Assembly: GCF_002234575.2 (NCBI RefSeq)
Contig: NZ_CP022464.2
Coordinates: 1,178,001-1,242,000, forward strand
Direction: 5' to 3'
DNA: 64,000 bases
Source: Enterocloster bolteae
Lineage (GTDB): Bacteria; Bacillota; Clostridia; Lachnospirales; Lachnospiraceae
The first letter of the stretch is position 1, and each line of letters starts with the position of its first letter. Of the stretch, positions 42,959 through 52,172 are shown piece after piece. The translations under genes and the position numbers were made by a program. The notes beneath the pieces were generated by a model. The model was not told where the DNA came from. It was given only the letters and a program-made list of their open reading frames with translations, and searched no databases.

Positions 42959-43582
42959 ATGACGAAACAAGAGATAAAATCCACCCAGACAAAGCAGGCC
43001 ATATTAAAGGCAGCAGAAGAGGAATTTTCCGAAAAGGGAATATATGGAGCGCGGGTAGACGAGATTGCTGCCAAGGCAAAGATTAATAAAGGTATGATTT
43101 ACCAGTATTTTGGAAATAAAGAGGAACTGTATAAAACAGTTCTTAAAAATGTTTACGACAGGTTGGGAGACAGTGAAGATTTGGTCATATGTAATCAGAA
43201 GAACTGTATATCTGAGATAACGGATCTGGTGAGGACTTATTTTTATTTCCTTCGCGATAATCCTTCCTATGTCAGGATGGTCATGTGGGAAAACCTGAAT
43301 TACGGATATTATTTCCAGGAAAAGGAGCTGGGGGATGTAAAAAACCCCATCCGATTGGAATTGGGAAAGATAATGGAGGAAGGGAAAAAAGCAGGGGAAA
43401 TTTCGGAACAGGTATGTGAAGAAGATATATTCCAGACATTGATTGCATGCAGCTTTAACTATTTTTCCAACCGCTGGACCTTAAAACAGATTTTAAAAAA
43501 AGATTTGGATAAGAATGATGAGATTGAAAGACGAATCAAGCAGGTAACCAAGATGGTTGTTTCTTATATAAAAAAAGACTGA
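42959..43582 (+). CDS. TetR family transcriptional regulator
   Basis: A regulator of 207 aa. The helix-turn-helix is AAEEEFSEKGIYGARVDEIA and the following KAKINKGMIYQYFGNKEELY (residues 17-56). A longer frame runs upstream into the MFS gene, but ATG 42959 has a GAGG site and the normal TetR N-terminus. The gene has a perfect promoter with an operator-like dyad on it, and a similar sequence stands before the SDR gene, so it likely represses itself and that operon. The inducer is unknown. Confidence 0.92.
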   Translation: MTKQEIKSTQTKQAILKAAEEEFSEKGIYGARVDEIAAKAKINKGMIYQYFGNKEELYKTVLKNVYDRLGDSEDLVICNQKNCISEITDLVRTYFYFLRDNPSYVRMVMWENLNYGYYFQEKELGDVKNPIRLELGKIMEEGKKAGEISEQVCEEDIFQTLIACSFNYFSNRWTLKQILKKDLDKNDEIERRIKQVTKMVVSYIKKD

Positions 43583-43605
43583 GCCGGTTTCGGCTTATGT
43601 TTTTA
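43582..43605 (+). terminator. Short terminator after the TetR gene
   Basis: AGCCG and CGGCT form a 5-bp stem around GTTT, followed by TATGTTTTT. It is weak and may allow read-through into the next operon. Confidence 0.5.
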
Positions 43606-43615
43606 TATAAAAACT

Positions 43616-43631
43616 AACTAACTAGTTATAT
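43616..43631. promoter_or_regulatory. Candidate TetR operator 2
   Basis: AACTAACTAGTTATAT matches the site at 42925-42940 at 12 of 16 positions, sharing AACYAACYAGTTA. It lies before the SDR operon and next to a TATATA element. Confidence 0.5.
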
Positions 43632-43780
43632 ATAAAAGGAGGGGGCGAAAAAATGCAAACTAAGGTTTGAAGGGGTATGGCATAGCACCTGTATTAAATA
43701 TAAGCAAAATACAGGCAAAAGGATGCTGTCATTGTGACAGAAGCGGGTATAGGAATATCCGGATGGAAAGGAGCAAGCAT

Positions 43781-44797
43781 ATGTGGACAGAGAAAAAGCT
43801 GAATGATGTATTGACAGAACCAACACTGGCAATGGTGGAGGATATGAAACGGATTGATGGCGATATTTTGGTTTTGGGAGCTGGCGGGAAAATGGGACAC
43901 ACAATCTGCGTTTTGGCCAGCAAGGCCATGGAGAGGGCAGGCATTCATAAGAAGGTGATCGCCGTATCACGTTTCCATGATCCTGAGGTAAGAAAATATC
44001 TGGAAGAAAATCATGTGGAAATGATCCAGGCGGATTTACAGGATTTGAAACAATTAGAAAATCTTCCGGAAGTCCCGAATGTTATTTACATGGCAGGGAG
44101 AAAATTCGGTACGGACGGACAGGAATGGATGACCTGGGGAGTTAATTCCGTATTGCCTGCATTTGTAGGGGAGAAATATAAAAAATCAAGGATTGTGGTA
44201 TTTTCATCCGGCAATATTTATCCTATGGTGCCATTGGCATCCGGCGGATGTACGGAAAAGGATAAGGTGGCTCCGGTGGGGGAATATGCCCAGAGCTGTC
44301 TTGCAAGAGAGCGTACTTTTGAATATTACTCCAGCCGTTACGGTACCAAGGTATTTATGTACAGATTAAATTTTGCGGTGGATTTAAGATATGGGGTACT
44401 GGCTGATATTGCTGATAAGATTATGAACCAAACTCCCATTTCTGTAACTACCCCTTGCTTTAATTGCATCTGGCAGGGTAGTGCTGCTGAGATTGGGGTG
44501 AGAGGCCTTCTTCATGCATCCAATCCCCCAAAGATAATGAATGTCACGGGTCCAGAGGTGATTTCTGTAAGAAAAGCGGCTGAGAAAATAGGTGGATTTT
44601 TGGACAGGGAACCAATATTTGAGGGGGAAGAAGGCAATGACGCTTATCTGAACAACGCATCGCAGGCAATGGAACAATTCGGATATCCTGCTGTTCCGGC
44701 AGACACGTTGATACGCTGGCAGGCAGAATGGGTGGCGGATGGAGGCAGAAACCTTGGACTGCCCACGCATTTTGAGGAGAGAGGGGGGCGCTATTAA
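43781..44797 (+). CDS. NAD-dependent epimerase/dehydratase (SDR) lacking the usual catalytic lysine
   Basis: An extended short-chain dehydrogenase-like protein of 338 aa. The nucleotide motif is GAGGKMG at residues 33-39, and FSSGNIYP follows near residue 141. The Y-x3-K motif reads YAQSC (Y169 to C173), so the lysine is replaced by cysteine. This suggests an altered or lost redox reaction. ATG 43781 with AAAGGAG is preferred; earlier in-frame codons have no good site. It starts the TetR-linked operon with a DapA-like aldolase and a Nramp-like transporter. Confidence 0.8.
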   Translation: MWTEKKLNDVLTEPTLAMVEDMKRIDGDILVLGAGGKMGHTICVLASKAMERAGIHKKVIAVSRFHDPEVRKYLEENHVEMIQADLQDLKQLENLPEVPNVIYMAGRKFGTDGQEWMTWGVNSVLPAFVGEKYKKSRIVVFSSGNIYPMVPLASGGCTEKDKVAPVGEYAQSCLARERTFEYYSSRYGTKVFMYRLNFAVDLRYGVLADIADKIMNQTPISVTTPCFNCIWQGSAAEIGVRGLLHASNPPKIMNVTGPEVISVRKAAEKIGGFLDREPIFEGEEGNDAYLNNASQAMEQFGYPAVPADTLIRWQAEWVADGGRNLGLPTHFEERGGRY

Positions 44798-44798
44798 A

Positions 44799-45866
44799 TT
44801 GAACAGACATGAAGAAGCATTAAAGATTCTTTCAAAAGGAACATTCATACCAGCCACGCCTCTGGCCTTGAAGGAGGACCGCAGCATGGATGAAAAAACC
44901 CAGAAGATTCTGATTCGGTATTATCTGGACGCAGGAGTGGGCGGCATCGCAACAGCAGTGCACAGCACCCAGTTTGCAATCAGAAATCCGGAGCACCGGT
45001 TCCTGGAGCGTATTCTCCAGCTTGTCTCAGAGGAAATAGGACGTTTTGAAGAGAAGCATAAAAAGACCATTGTAAAAATAAGCGGGGTATGCGGTGAGAC
45101 AGACCAGGCTGTGAGCGAGGCTGTTCTGGCAAAAAGGATGGGTTACGATGCAGTACTCTTAAGCCCTGGCGGCTTAGGGCATTTGACAGAGGAGGAACTT
45201 CTGGAACGCACAAAGGCTGTGGCTGAAATCATGCCCGTCATTGGTTTTTATCTTCAAACAGCAGTGGGGGGCAGGCGGTTTACATACAGGTATTGGGAAA
45301 ACATTTGCAGGATTCCCAATGTAGTAGCCATAAAGTGTGCTTCCTTTAACCGGTATTCTACGGTTGATGTGATGCGCGCCGTTGCTTTCTCAGGACGGGA
45401 AGAGAAAATCGCGCTTTACACCGGTAATGACGATAATCTGCTTGTGGACCTCTTAACGCCCTACCGCTTTACCGTGGATGGAGTTGAACGGAACATTGGT
45501 TTTAGGGGAGGATTGCTGGGACACTGGTGCGTATGGACGAAAAAAGCAGTTGAGCTGTTTGAAAAGGTTAAGCATATACAGGGACAGGACTGCATCCCCG
45601 CAGATTTATTAACGCAGGCAGCGGAGCTAACGGATATTAACGGAGCATTTTTTGATGCGGCTCATGAGTTTGGAGGATGTATCCCCGGACTCCATGAGAT
45701 ACTTAGGAGACAAGGGATCTTTAAAAACACATTGTGTCTGGATCCAAAGGAGACCATATCTCAGGAACAGATAGAGGAAATCAACCGGATATACAGGATG
45801 TACCCCCAATGGAATGATGATATATTTGTTGCAGGCAATTTGGATAGATGGGGCCTTGATATATAA
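44799..45866 (+). CDS. DapA/N-acetylneuraminate lyase family aldolase
   Basis: A Schiff-base aldolase or synthase of 355 aa. K179 (VVAIKCASFN) is the Schiff-base lysine and Y151 (GFYLQTAVGG) the partner tyrosine. The usual GTTGE-like loop is replaced by GIATAVHSTQF near residue 50, so the substrate is not aspartate semialdehyde as in true DapA. The C-terminal part is about 50 residues longer than typical DapA. The start is a TTG after GAGAGGGGGG, one base beyond the stop of the SDR gene. Its partners suggest an unusual 2-oxoacid or sugar-acid substrate. Confidence 0.85.
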   Translation: MNRHEEALKILSKGTFIPATPLALKEDRSMDEKTQKILIRYYLDAGVGGIATAVHSTQFAIRNPEHRFLERILQLVSEEIGRFEEKHKKTIVKISGVCGETDQAVSEAVLAKRMGYDAVLLSPGGLGHLTEEELLERTKAVAEIMPVIGFYLQTAVGGRRFTYRYWENICRIPNVVAIKCASFNRYSTVDVMRAVAFSGREEKIALYTGNDDNLLVDLLTPYRFTVDGVERNIGFRGGLLGHWCVWTKKAVELFEKVKHIQGQDCIPADLLTQAAELTDINGAFFDAAHEFGGCIPGLHEILRRQGIFKNTLCLDPKETISQEQIEEINRIYRMYPQWNDDIFVAGNLDRWGLDI

Positions 45867-45889
45867 GCAGGCAGAAGGGAGAATATGGT

Positions 45890-47137
45890 ATGGGGAACAG
45901 AGATAAGAAAACGGACCGAGAAGGGGGCTGGCTGAGGCAGCTGATATCATCCCTGGGTCCAGGGCTCATCATAGCAGCAACGGTATTTGGCGCGGGAAGC
46001 ATCATAACAGCATCCAAAGCAGGGGCATCGGCTGGATATTCATATCTGTGGGTATTGGCGCTGGCGGCTGTATTTATGATAACTTTTACAAAGATAGCGG
46101 CTAAAATCGGCTGTGTGGGCGAGAAGAGTATGCTGGGACATATTGAGGACAATTATTCAAGAGGCATGGCAGTTTTGTTTGGACTGTGCTGTTCCTTGAT
46201 TTGTACAGGATTTCAAGCCGGGAATAACATTAACACAGGGGTTGCGTTAAACGCATTGTTTCCGTTTATGGGAATAAAAGTGTGGATTATTGTCAGCTTT
46301 TTGATAATCATGGTATTGATTTGGAGATCCAGCAGTTTTTATCAGCTCCTGGAAAAAATAATGACAGTGATGGTACTCATCATGCTTGTTTGCTTTGCCG
46401 GTAATATTGTATTCTTTTTTGGCCGGATTCATTACGGTGAATTGGCCTTGGGATTTATCCCGGGCAAGGTAAGCGGATGGCAGATTATCGTGTCAATGTC
46501 TGCAACTACCTTCAGTATAGCAGGAGCTGCCTGCCAAAGTTATCTGGTTCAGGGGAAGGGGTGGACCATGGATAATTATGATAAGGCAGGACGGGATTCC
46601 ACGGCCGGAATTATCATTTTGTCATGTATTACAGCTATCATACTGATAACCGCAGCCACCATCCTGCCAAAAGGAGCGGAGATTACCAGTGTTCTATCCA
46701 TCGCGGCACTGCTGAAACCTTTACTGGGAGAATTTGCAAACGGGCTCTTTCTGCTTGGATTTTTTGCGGCCGTATTCTCTTCTGTGATAGCAAATGCGGT
46801 TATTGGAGGAACGTTCCTTGCAGACTCACTGAAATTAGGAAAAACCATCAATGATTTCTGGGTAAAGATGTTCTCAAGCATCATCATTGCCCTGGGAGCC
46901 TGCGTGGGACTGATATTTGGCTCCAATCCCATTCAGCTGACAATCATGGCTCAGGGAGCTACCATTATCGGAGCGCCTCTGGTAACCGTGATGTTGATGC
47001 TTTTGAGCAGTAAAGAGAGTGTATTGGGAAAACATAAAAATAGTAAGGTGACCACAGTAATTGGATGGGTAGCGGTTTTATGGGTGGTATTCCTGTCCGT
47101 CAACCAGATATTATTGTGGAATGGAATCGCTTTGTAG
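45890..47137 (+). CDS. Nramp-related membrane transporter lacking the canonical metal-binding motifs
   Basis: A membrane protein of 415 aa with about 11 segments and Nramp-like sequence (SSLGPGLIIAATVFGAGSII, AGYSYLWVLALAA). The first-segment DPGN motif is replaced by GAGS (residues 34-37), and the sixth-segment MPH motif is missing (AGAACQSYLVQGKGW near residue 215). The divalent-metal site is therefore absent or very different. It ends the TetR-linked operon 24 bp after the aldolase. It may carry the organic substrate of the other two enzymes; that is inference. Confidence 0.75.
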   Translation: MGNRDKKTDREGGWLRQLISSLGPGLIIAATVFGAGSIITASKAGASAGYSYLWVLALAAVFMITFTKIAAKIGCVGEKSMLGHIEDNYSRGMAVLFGLCCSLICTGFQAGNNINTGVALNALFPFMGIKVWIIVSFLIIMVLIWRSSSFYQLLEKIMTVMVLIMLVCFAGNIVFFFGRIHYGELALGFIPGKVSGWQIIVSMSATTFSIAGAACQSYLVQGKGWTMDNYDKAGRDSTAGIIILSCITAIILITAATILPKGAEITSVLSIAALLKPLLGEFANGLFLLGFFAAVFSSVIANAVIGGTFLADSLKLGKTINDFWVKMFSSIIIALGACVGLIFGSNPIQLTIMAQGATIIGAPLVTVMLMLLSSKESVLGKHKNSKVTTVIGWVAVLWVVFLSVNQILLWNGIAL

Positions 47138-47342
47138 CAGTCCCGCATGACTTTTCCCATTGAATACCAACCGGAACCGCACTATAATTAAATAGATTCA
47201 TGACAGGTCAACGGTAATTTTTTTCTGCTGTGAGTAATAATAAAAATACAGGAGAAACTTGTTTAGAGTGCTTTACACCTGTACTGGGCGAACGAGTCAA
47301 ATGAATCATCCGGAGAATACAAAATGCGAGAGGAGCGAAACA

Positions 47343-48848
47343 ATGAGCAAAGCGTACGGTGAGTTACAGACATATATGGATAAGGCCATGGCCATCAAGA
47401 CAGCCATGACACTGTTTGAGTGGGATAATGAGACACTGGCCCCCAGGGAAGCGGGAGAGCTTACCTCCAAGGTGATCGGGGTTCTGTCAGGGGAATATTT
47501 TCAGGCAGTGACCTGCGATGAGATGAAAAAACTGCTGGAGAAATGCCGGGGTGATAAAAGCCTGACCACGGCAGAGGCTGCCAATGTAAGGGAGCTGCTG
47601 GAAGAGAGGGAACAGATCTGCCCCATTCCCCAGGATGAATACCAGGAATTCGCCCGTCTCACAGCCAGGGCTACCAGCGTTTGGGCCAGGGCCAAAAAGG
47701 ACCAGGATTTTGAAGCGTTTGCCCCAACCCTTGAAAAGGTCATCGGATTCCAGAAAAAGTTTGCGGGTTACAGGGCAAAGGATGGAAAGAAGCTGTACGA
47801 TGTGATGCTAGATGACTATGAAAAGGGTTTTTCCATGGAGAACCTGGACCGGTTTTTCAGTGTGCTGAAAAAACAGCTGGTGCCGTTTCTCAAAAAGGTG
47901 ATGGAAGAGGGAAAGATGATTGAGGATTCCTTCCTAAAGGGCGATTACCCGGAGGAAAAGCAGGAGGAGCTGGGGCGGTTCCTGGCGGAATATGTGGGAT
48001 TTGACTTTGACCGGGGCGTTATGGCGGTCAGCGCCCATCCTTTTACCACCAACCTTCACAACAAGGATGTGCGCATCACCACCCATTACACGGACTGTGT
48101 GGACAGTTCCCTGTTTTCTGTGATCCATGAGGCCGGGCATGCCATCTATGAGCTGGGCATAGGGGATGACCTGACGCTCACGCCTGTGGGCCAGGGGGCC
48201 AGCATGGGGATGCATGAGTCCCAGTCACGGTTTTTTGAGAATATTATCGGGCGCAGCCGTTCCTTCTGGGTTCCCATATATGACAGGGTGCAGGCCATGT
48301 TTCCGGAACAGTTGGGCAAGGTGAACCTGGACCAGTTCGTGGAGGCGGTCAACAAAGTGACTCCGGGCCTAATCCGCACAGAGGCCGATGAACTGAGCTA
48401 CAGTCTCCATGTGCTGATTCGATATGAGATTGAGAAGATGCTGATAGAGGAAGATTTGGACGTGGAGAAGTTGCCCCGGCTCTGGGCTGACAAATATGAG
48501 GAGTATCTGGGCGTGCGTCCAGAGAACCCGGCGGAGGGAGTGCTCCAGGACATCCACTGGTCCCAGGGATCCTTTGGATATTTCCCGTCCTATGCCCTGG
48601 GCAGCGCTTTTGGAGCCCAGTTATATTATCATATGAAGGAAATCATGGATTTTGACAGCCTGCTTAAGGATGGCAGGGTGGATGTGATACGGGATTACCT
48701 CAGGGAACACATTCATCAGTATGGTAAGTTAAAAGACAGCCGTCAGATACTGAAGGATGTGACCGGGGAGGATTTTAATCCGGAATATTATGTCAGGTAT
48801 TTGAAGGAGAAGTACTCCAGGTTATACGGGCTGGAGAGCAAGGGCTAA
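47343..48848 (+). CDS. M32 family metallocarboxypeptidase (carboxypeptidase Taq-like)
   Basis: A zinc carboxypeptidase of 501 aa, typical for the M32 family. The zinc motif HEAGH is at residues 262-266 and HESQSRFFEN, with the third ligand, follows near residue 293. TRFHPTT-like segments appear as SAHPFTTNLHN near residue 230. It removes C-terminal residues from peptides in the cytoplasm. ATG 47343 after GAGAGGAG is preferred over a longer in-frame reading from 47259. It stands alone; the upstream 200 bp shows no clear promoter. Confidence 0.93.
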   Translation: MSKAYGELQTYMDKAMAIKTAMTLFEWDNETLAPREAGELTSKVIGVLSGEYFQAVTCDEMKKLLEKCRGDKSLTTAEAANVRELLEEREQICPIPQDEYQEFARLTARATSVWARAKKDQDFEAFAPTLEKVIGFQKKFAGYRAKDGKKLYDVMLDDYEKGFSMENLDRFFSVLKKQLVPFLKKVMEEGKMIEDSFLKGDYPEEKQEELGRFLAEYVGFDFDRGVMAVSAHPFTTNLHNKDVRITTHYTDCVDSSLFSVIHEAGHAIYELGIGDDLTLTPVGQGASMGMHESQSRFFENIIGRSRSFWVPIYDRVQAMFPEQLGKVNLDQFVEAVNKVTPGLIRTEADELSYSLHVLIRYEIEKMLIEEDLDVEKLPRLWADKYEEYLGVRPENPAEGVLQDIHWSQGSFGYFPSYALGSAFGAQLYYHMKEIMDFDSLLKDGRVDVIRDYLREHIHQYGKLKDSRQILKDVTGEDFNPEYYVRYLKEKYSRLYGLESKG

Positions 48849-48888
48849 ATATAAAGAATATAAACCGGGAATAATCAATATATAAGAA

Positions 48889-48930
48889 AGCGCTGGTCTA
48901 TTTAAAATTAGTATTAAATAAATCAGCGCT
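48889..48930. terminator. Bidirectional terminator between the M32 and KAP genes
   Basis: AGCGCTG and CAGCGCT form the base of a long, AT-rich stem extended by TCTATTTA and TAAATAA. T-rich DNA follows on both sides. Confidence 0.7.
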
Positions 48931-48949
48931 ATTTATTTGTATTAGAGTC

Positions 48950-50821
48950 CTATGAGTAGCGACACTCAAAAAGATCGCTATCGCCAAAGTATTCCAAAAG
49001 TGATTTAATATAATTGCGCATAAGCGGCAGGCTCAGTGAAGCACCTATAAAGGCATTTATATTTCCAATTTCTACAAATTTTCCCTGGCGGAATTTTGAG
49101 ACGGTTTGTCCTTCCAAACTGGGAGGAAGACTGCCGTCTTTTGCCTTTTTTTTGATGAACTGAACCATTTCCTCAGTATTACCGTCAAAGTTACCATTGG
49201 CGATTAATTTGCTGCAATCGTAAAAGCAGTCTACAGTAGTATATAAGTCCCGTATTTGCTGTCTATCTAAAGGGGCGGCATTTTTCGTCAGAATTTTTTC
49301 CATGACATACAGATACATTTCAATAGCGGAATCAGCATGTCTCTTTTCGCCGTATATTTCATAGTCCAAGGGAATGCTTCTCTTGGAAACGTCCTTTTTT
49401 TGTGAGCCATAAGAAGAAAGCTCTGATAAATTCAATATATTTATAAATATCTCTAATGTGCCTGTGGGAATAGAATTTTTGCTGTCTTTCAGAAGTTTTG
49501 TATAGGTTTCCAGTACTCCCCATAATTCATCCCACTCATCGGATATACCGGCTTCCTCTAATTGTTCTTTTAATGAATATAATTCAGGTATATTTTTTGG
49601 GGCTTTATATAGGTAAATATCTGCATCTGTATTCGCCAGCTCATCCTGATACTCTGGATTGGTTATATATTCCAAAAGGCAGACTTGTTTACCTTCAACG
49701 GTCATAGAAAGATATTTGGCATTTATCAAAACAAATTGGTAAAGTTTTGGATATGAAAGTTGAATTCCCAATACACCTAAAAGTAAAATGTTTTTAAAAT
49801 CGGGTGTGCTGTTGATGCCCTGCGTACAATTAACCATGCTGTTTAAAGCGTAAACATTAAGGAGCCTTTTTATTGCGCGCGGGTTGTTTGTAGTACATGT
49901 TTTCATTAGTTTAAATAAATTATCACTTAATTCAGAATCATTCACAGTGATACCAAATCTCCCCAGCATGTTTGTTACATATTTTTCCACATTATAATAA
50001 TTAGTGGGCACCATGAAAGGCAATTGTATTATTTTTTCAAAAAAGCTTCGGGCCTTACTTTCCCGGGTCTCTCCAAATTTAGCCTTTACCCCCCTGATTA
50101 CCACGTCGTAATCAATGGCAAGAACGAAGATACATTTCTTACAATCCAGATAATTTTTTATGATTTCCATTAGTTCAACTGCCCGGCAGGGATCGATCCG
50201 GTCCAGATCATCAATGAAAAAGACAATTCTGTCATATTTATTTTGATAACAGCTGTAATCAACAAATGATTCGAACGTATCCTTAAATTTTCGGATGGAT
50301 TGAGATTCCGTATTCAAATATTTTTGGTAATCCCATTCATTGTCTTTGCTGAGTGTATTTGCAATTATATTTGTGATATTATTAACTCCTGTTTTTTCTT
50401 GGAACACTCTGTCCATATAATTGGAAGATATTACCTTTAATAACTTATATATGTCTTTTACCGGGTCCGCTTTATTGAGAGATTGACTGCTGCATACATC
50501 CTCTCCTTCAAAAACCTGTTCTATTAAATCTGTAATGAACATTATGTTTAAGCGTGAGGCGGAATCAAACTGGGCGTATTGCCAGGTGTTAAACCATATG
50601 GATTTATATTTAAAATTTTTGGTATGGTCAAGCTGCTCCCGTACCATGTTCATGATACTAGTTTTGCCGCTGCCCCATTCTCCCTGGATGGCAATTGTCA
50701 ATGGGGTTTCACAACTTTTTATAAAGTTGGCAAGTCCGTTTATATAATGCTTGATATCAAATTCATCTTCGTATGCAGGTAAATCCGTAACGGAAATTAT
50801 CTTTGTATCATTTGCTCTCAC
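48950..50821 (-). CDS. KAP family P-loop NTPase
   Basis: A KAP-type NTPase of 623 aa. Walker A GEWGSGKTS is at residues 47-55 and Walker B IVFFIDDLDRI at 199-209, typical of this STAND-related group. The FNTWQYAQFD segment near residue 77 is another KAP hallmark. No membrane segment typical of many KAP proteins is evident, so it is probably soluble. The gene is visibly more AT-rich than its neighbours and stands alone between two peptidase genes, which suggests horizontal transfer. Many KAP proteins are linked to phage defence; that function is not shown here. Confidence 0.88.
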   Translation of the reverse strand: MRANDTKIISVTDLPAYEDEFDIKHYINGLANFIKSCETPLTIAIQGEWGSGKTSIMNMVREQLDHTKNFKYKSIWFNTWQYAQFDSASRLNIMFITDLIEQVFEGEDVCSSQSLNKADPVKDIYKLLKVISSNYMDRVFQEKTGVNNITNIIANTLSKDNEWDYQKYLNTESQSIRKFKDTFESFVDYSCYQNKYDRIVFFIDDLDRIDPCRAVELMEIIKNYLDCKKCIFVLAIDYDVVIRGVKAKFGETRESKARSFFEKIIQLPFMVPTNYYNVEKYVTNMLGRFGITVNDSELSDNLFKLMKTCTTNNPRAIKRLLNVYALNSMVNCTQGINSTPDFKNILLLGVLGIQLSYPKLYQFVLINAKYLSMTVEGKQVCLLEYITNPEYQDELANTDADIYLYKAPKNIPELYSLKEQLEEAGISDEWDELWGVLETYTKLLKDSKNSIPTGTLEIFINILNLSELSSYGSQKKDVSKRSIPLDYEIYGEKRHADSAIEMYLYVMEKILTKNAAPLDRQQIRDLYTTVDCFYDCSKLIANGNFDGNTEEMVQFIKKKAKDGSLPPSLEGQTVSKFRQGKFVEIGNINAFIGASLSLPLMRNYIKSLLEYFGDSDLFECRYS

Positions 50822-50955
50822 CAGCAGGTCCTCCAGTATGTATTAATTGATGCCATATGAAATTATGGGTTTTGTAAAATTATATCATAACATGCCATGT
50901 GTGGATAGAACCATCTTATAAGTATGGAATAATTTAGATAGAAGCAGGTTGTCCC

Positions 50956-50985
50956 TTGTATTAAACCGTCCCTGTATGGTAGAAT
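50956..50985 (+). promoter_or_regulatory. Candidate promoter of the M42 peptidase gene
   Basis: TTGTAT, an 18-bp spacer and TAGAAT lie about 40 bp before the start codon. Confidence 0.4.
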
Positions 50986-51025
50986 GACTCTGAGTAAGAA
51001 ATACCAACAACAAAGGAGAACGGAT

Positions 51026-52066
51026 ATGTCTGACTGTAGGAAGTATGTGGATTATATAATGGAGCAGGCCAAGAACCTGTTAGCCATTGACAGTCCTTCC
51101 GGATACGGCAGGGAAGTGACGGAGTACCTGTTAAAGGAATTGGAGGCATTGGGGGTGCAGGCCCGGCGCACGGTTAAGGGAGGCGTCATCGCTGATTTTG
51201 GCGGCAGGAATAAGGAAGACGGGATCCTGCTGGAGGCCCACTGCGACACCCTGGGAGGCATGGTTGCCCAGATTAAGGAAAACGGCAGGCTGAAGCTGAC
51301 TAACATAGGAGGCATGAAGCCGGCCAATGCCGAGGCTGAGAATGTGCGTATTATTACCAAGGCGGACGGAATCTATGAGGGAACCTGCCAGCTGGTGGAT
51401 GCCTCCGTACATGTAAACGGCAGCTATGAAAAGACCGAGCGCACATGGGATACGGTGGAAGTGCTGGTGGACGAGGACGTTACGTGCAGGGAGGATGCAG
51501 TGAAACTTGGCATCATGCCCGGCGACTATGTGTGCTTTGAACCCAGGACAAGGATTACCCCATCCGGATACATCAAGAGCCGTTTCCTGGATGATAAGCT
51601 GTCTGCAGCTATTTTGATGGGTTATGCCAAGTATCTTAAGGATGAGTCCGTGACACCTGAGCGCCGGGTGTATGCCCACTTTACCATCTATGAGGAAGTG
51701 GGGCACGGCGGTTCTGCCTCTGTTCCGGAGGGCGTAACCGAAGCCTGGTCCGTGGACATGGGCTGTGTGGGAGAGGGCCTTCAGTGTACGGAGCGTGAGG
51801 TATCCATCTGTGCAAAGGACAGCGGCGGACCCTATAACTACGATATCCTGTGCCGCCTGGTGGAGCTGGCCAAGGAGCATGGAATCGGCTATGCCGTGGA
51901 CGTGTATCCACATTACGGCTCTGATGTTGAAACGACCCTGAAATCAGGCCATGACGTGCGCCATGCTCTGATTGGACCGGGCGTCTACGCATCCCATGGA
52001 TATGAGAGAAGCCACAGGGACGGTGCTGAGAATACGTTCAGGCTGATTCAGGCATATATCGGGTAA
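51026..52066 (+). CDS. M42 family metallopeptidase (glutamyl aminopeptidase-like)
   Basis: A cytoplasmic aminopeptidase of 346 aa. Metal-binding and catalytic residues are H72 and D74 (EAHCDTLGG), D189/D190 (RFLDDK), E223/E224 (YEEVGHGG) and D244 (SVDMG), with a late His in the ASHGYERSH segment. The fold is the tetrahedral aminopeptidase type with a PDZ-like insert near residues 75-180. ATG 51026 after AAAGGAG is the likely start. A strong terminator ends the gene. Confidence 0.92.
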   Translation: MSDCRKYVDYIMEQAKNLLAIDSPSGYGREVTEYLLKELEALGVQARRTVKGGVIADFGGRNKEDGILLEAHCDTLGGMVAQIKENGRLKLTNIGGMKPANAEAENVRIITKADGIYEGTCQLVDASVHVNGSYEKTERTWDTVEVLVDEDVTCREDAVKLGIMPGDYVCFEPRTRITPSGYIKSRFLDDKLSAAILMGYAKYLKDESVTPERRVYAHFTIYEEVGHGGSASVPEGVTEAWSVDMGCVGEGLQCTEREVSICAKDSGGPYNYDILCRLVELAKEHGIGYAVDVYPHYGSDVETTLKSGHDVRHALIGPGVYASHGYERSHRDGAENTFRLIQAYIG

Positions 52067-52109
52067 GTCTGGGAAAATATTATGGAATCCCATCCTTGAC
52101 AGTGAAAAG

Positions 52110-52172
52110 GAAGCAAACACCGCTGGAATCCTCATTCTGTAAGGCTTTCTCAGCGGTGTTGCTTCGTTTTAA
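52110..52172 (+). terminator. Terminator of the M42 gene
   Basis: AAGCAAACACCGCTG pairs with CAGCGGTGTTGCTT (one bulge) around a 25-nt loop, followed by CGTTTTAAT. From 52173 to 52509 no gene or motif was recognised, only an unassigned open frame on the minus strand. Confidence 0.75.
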
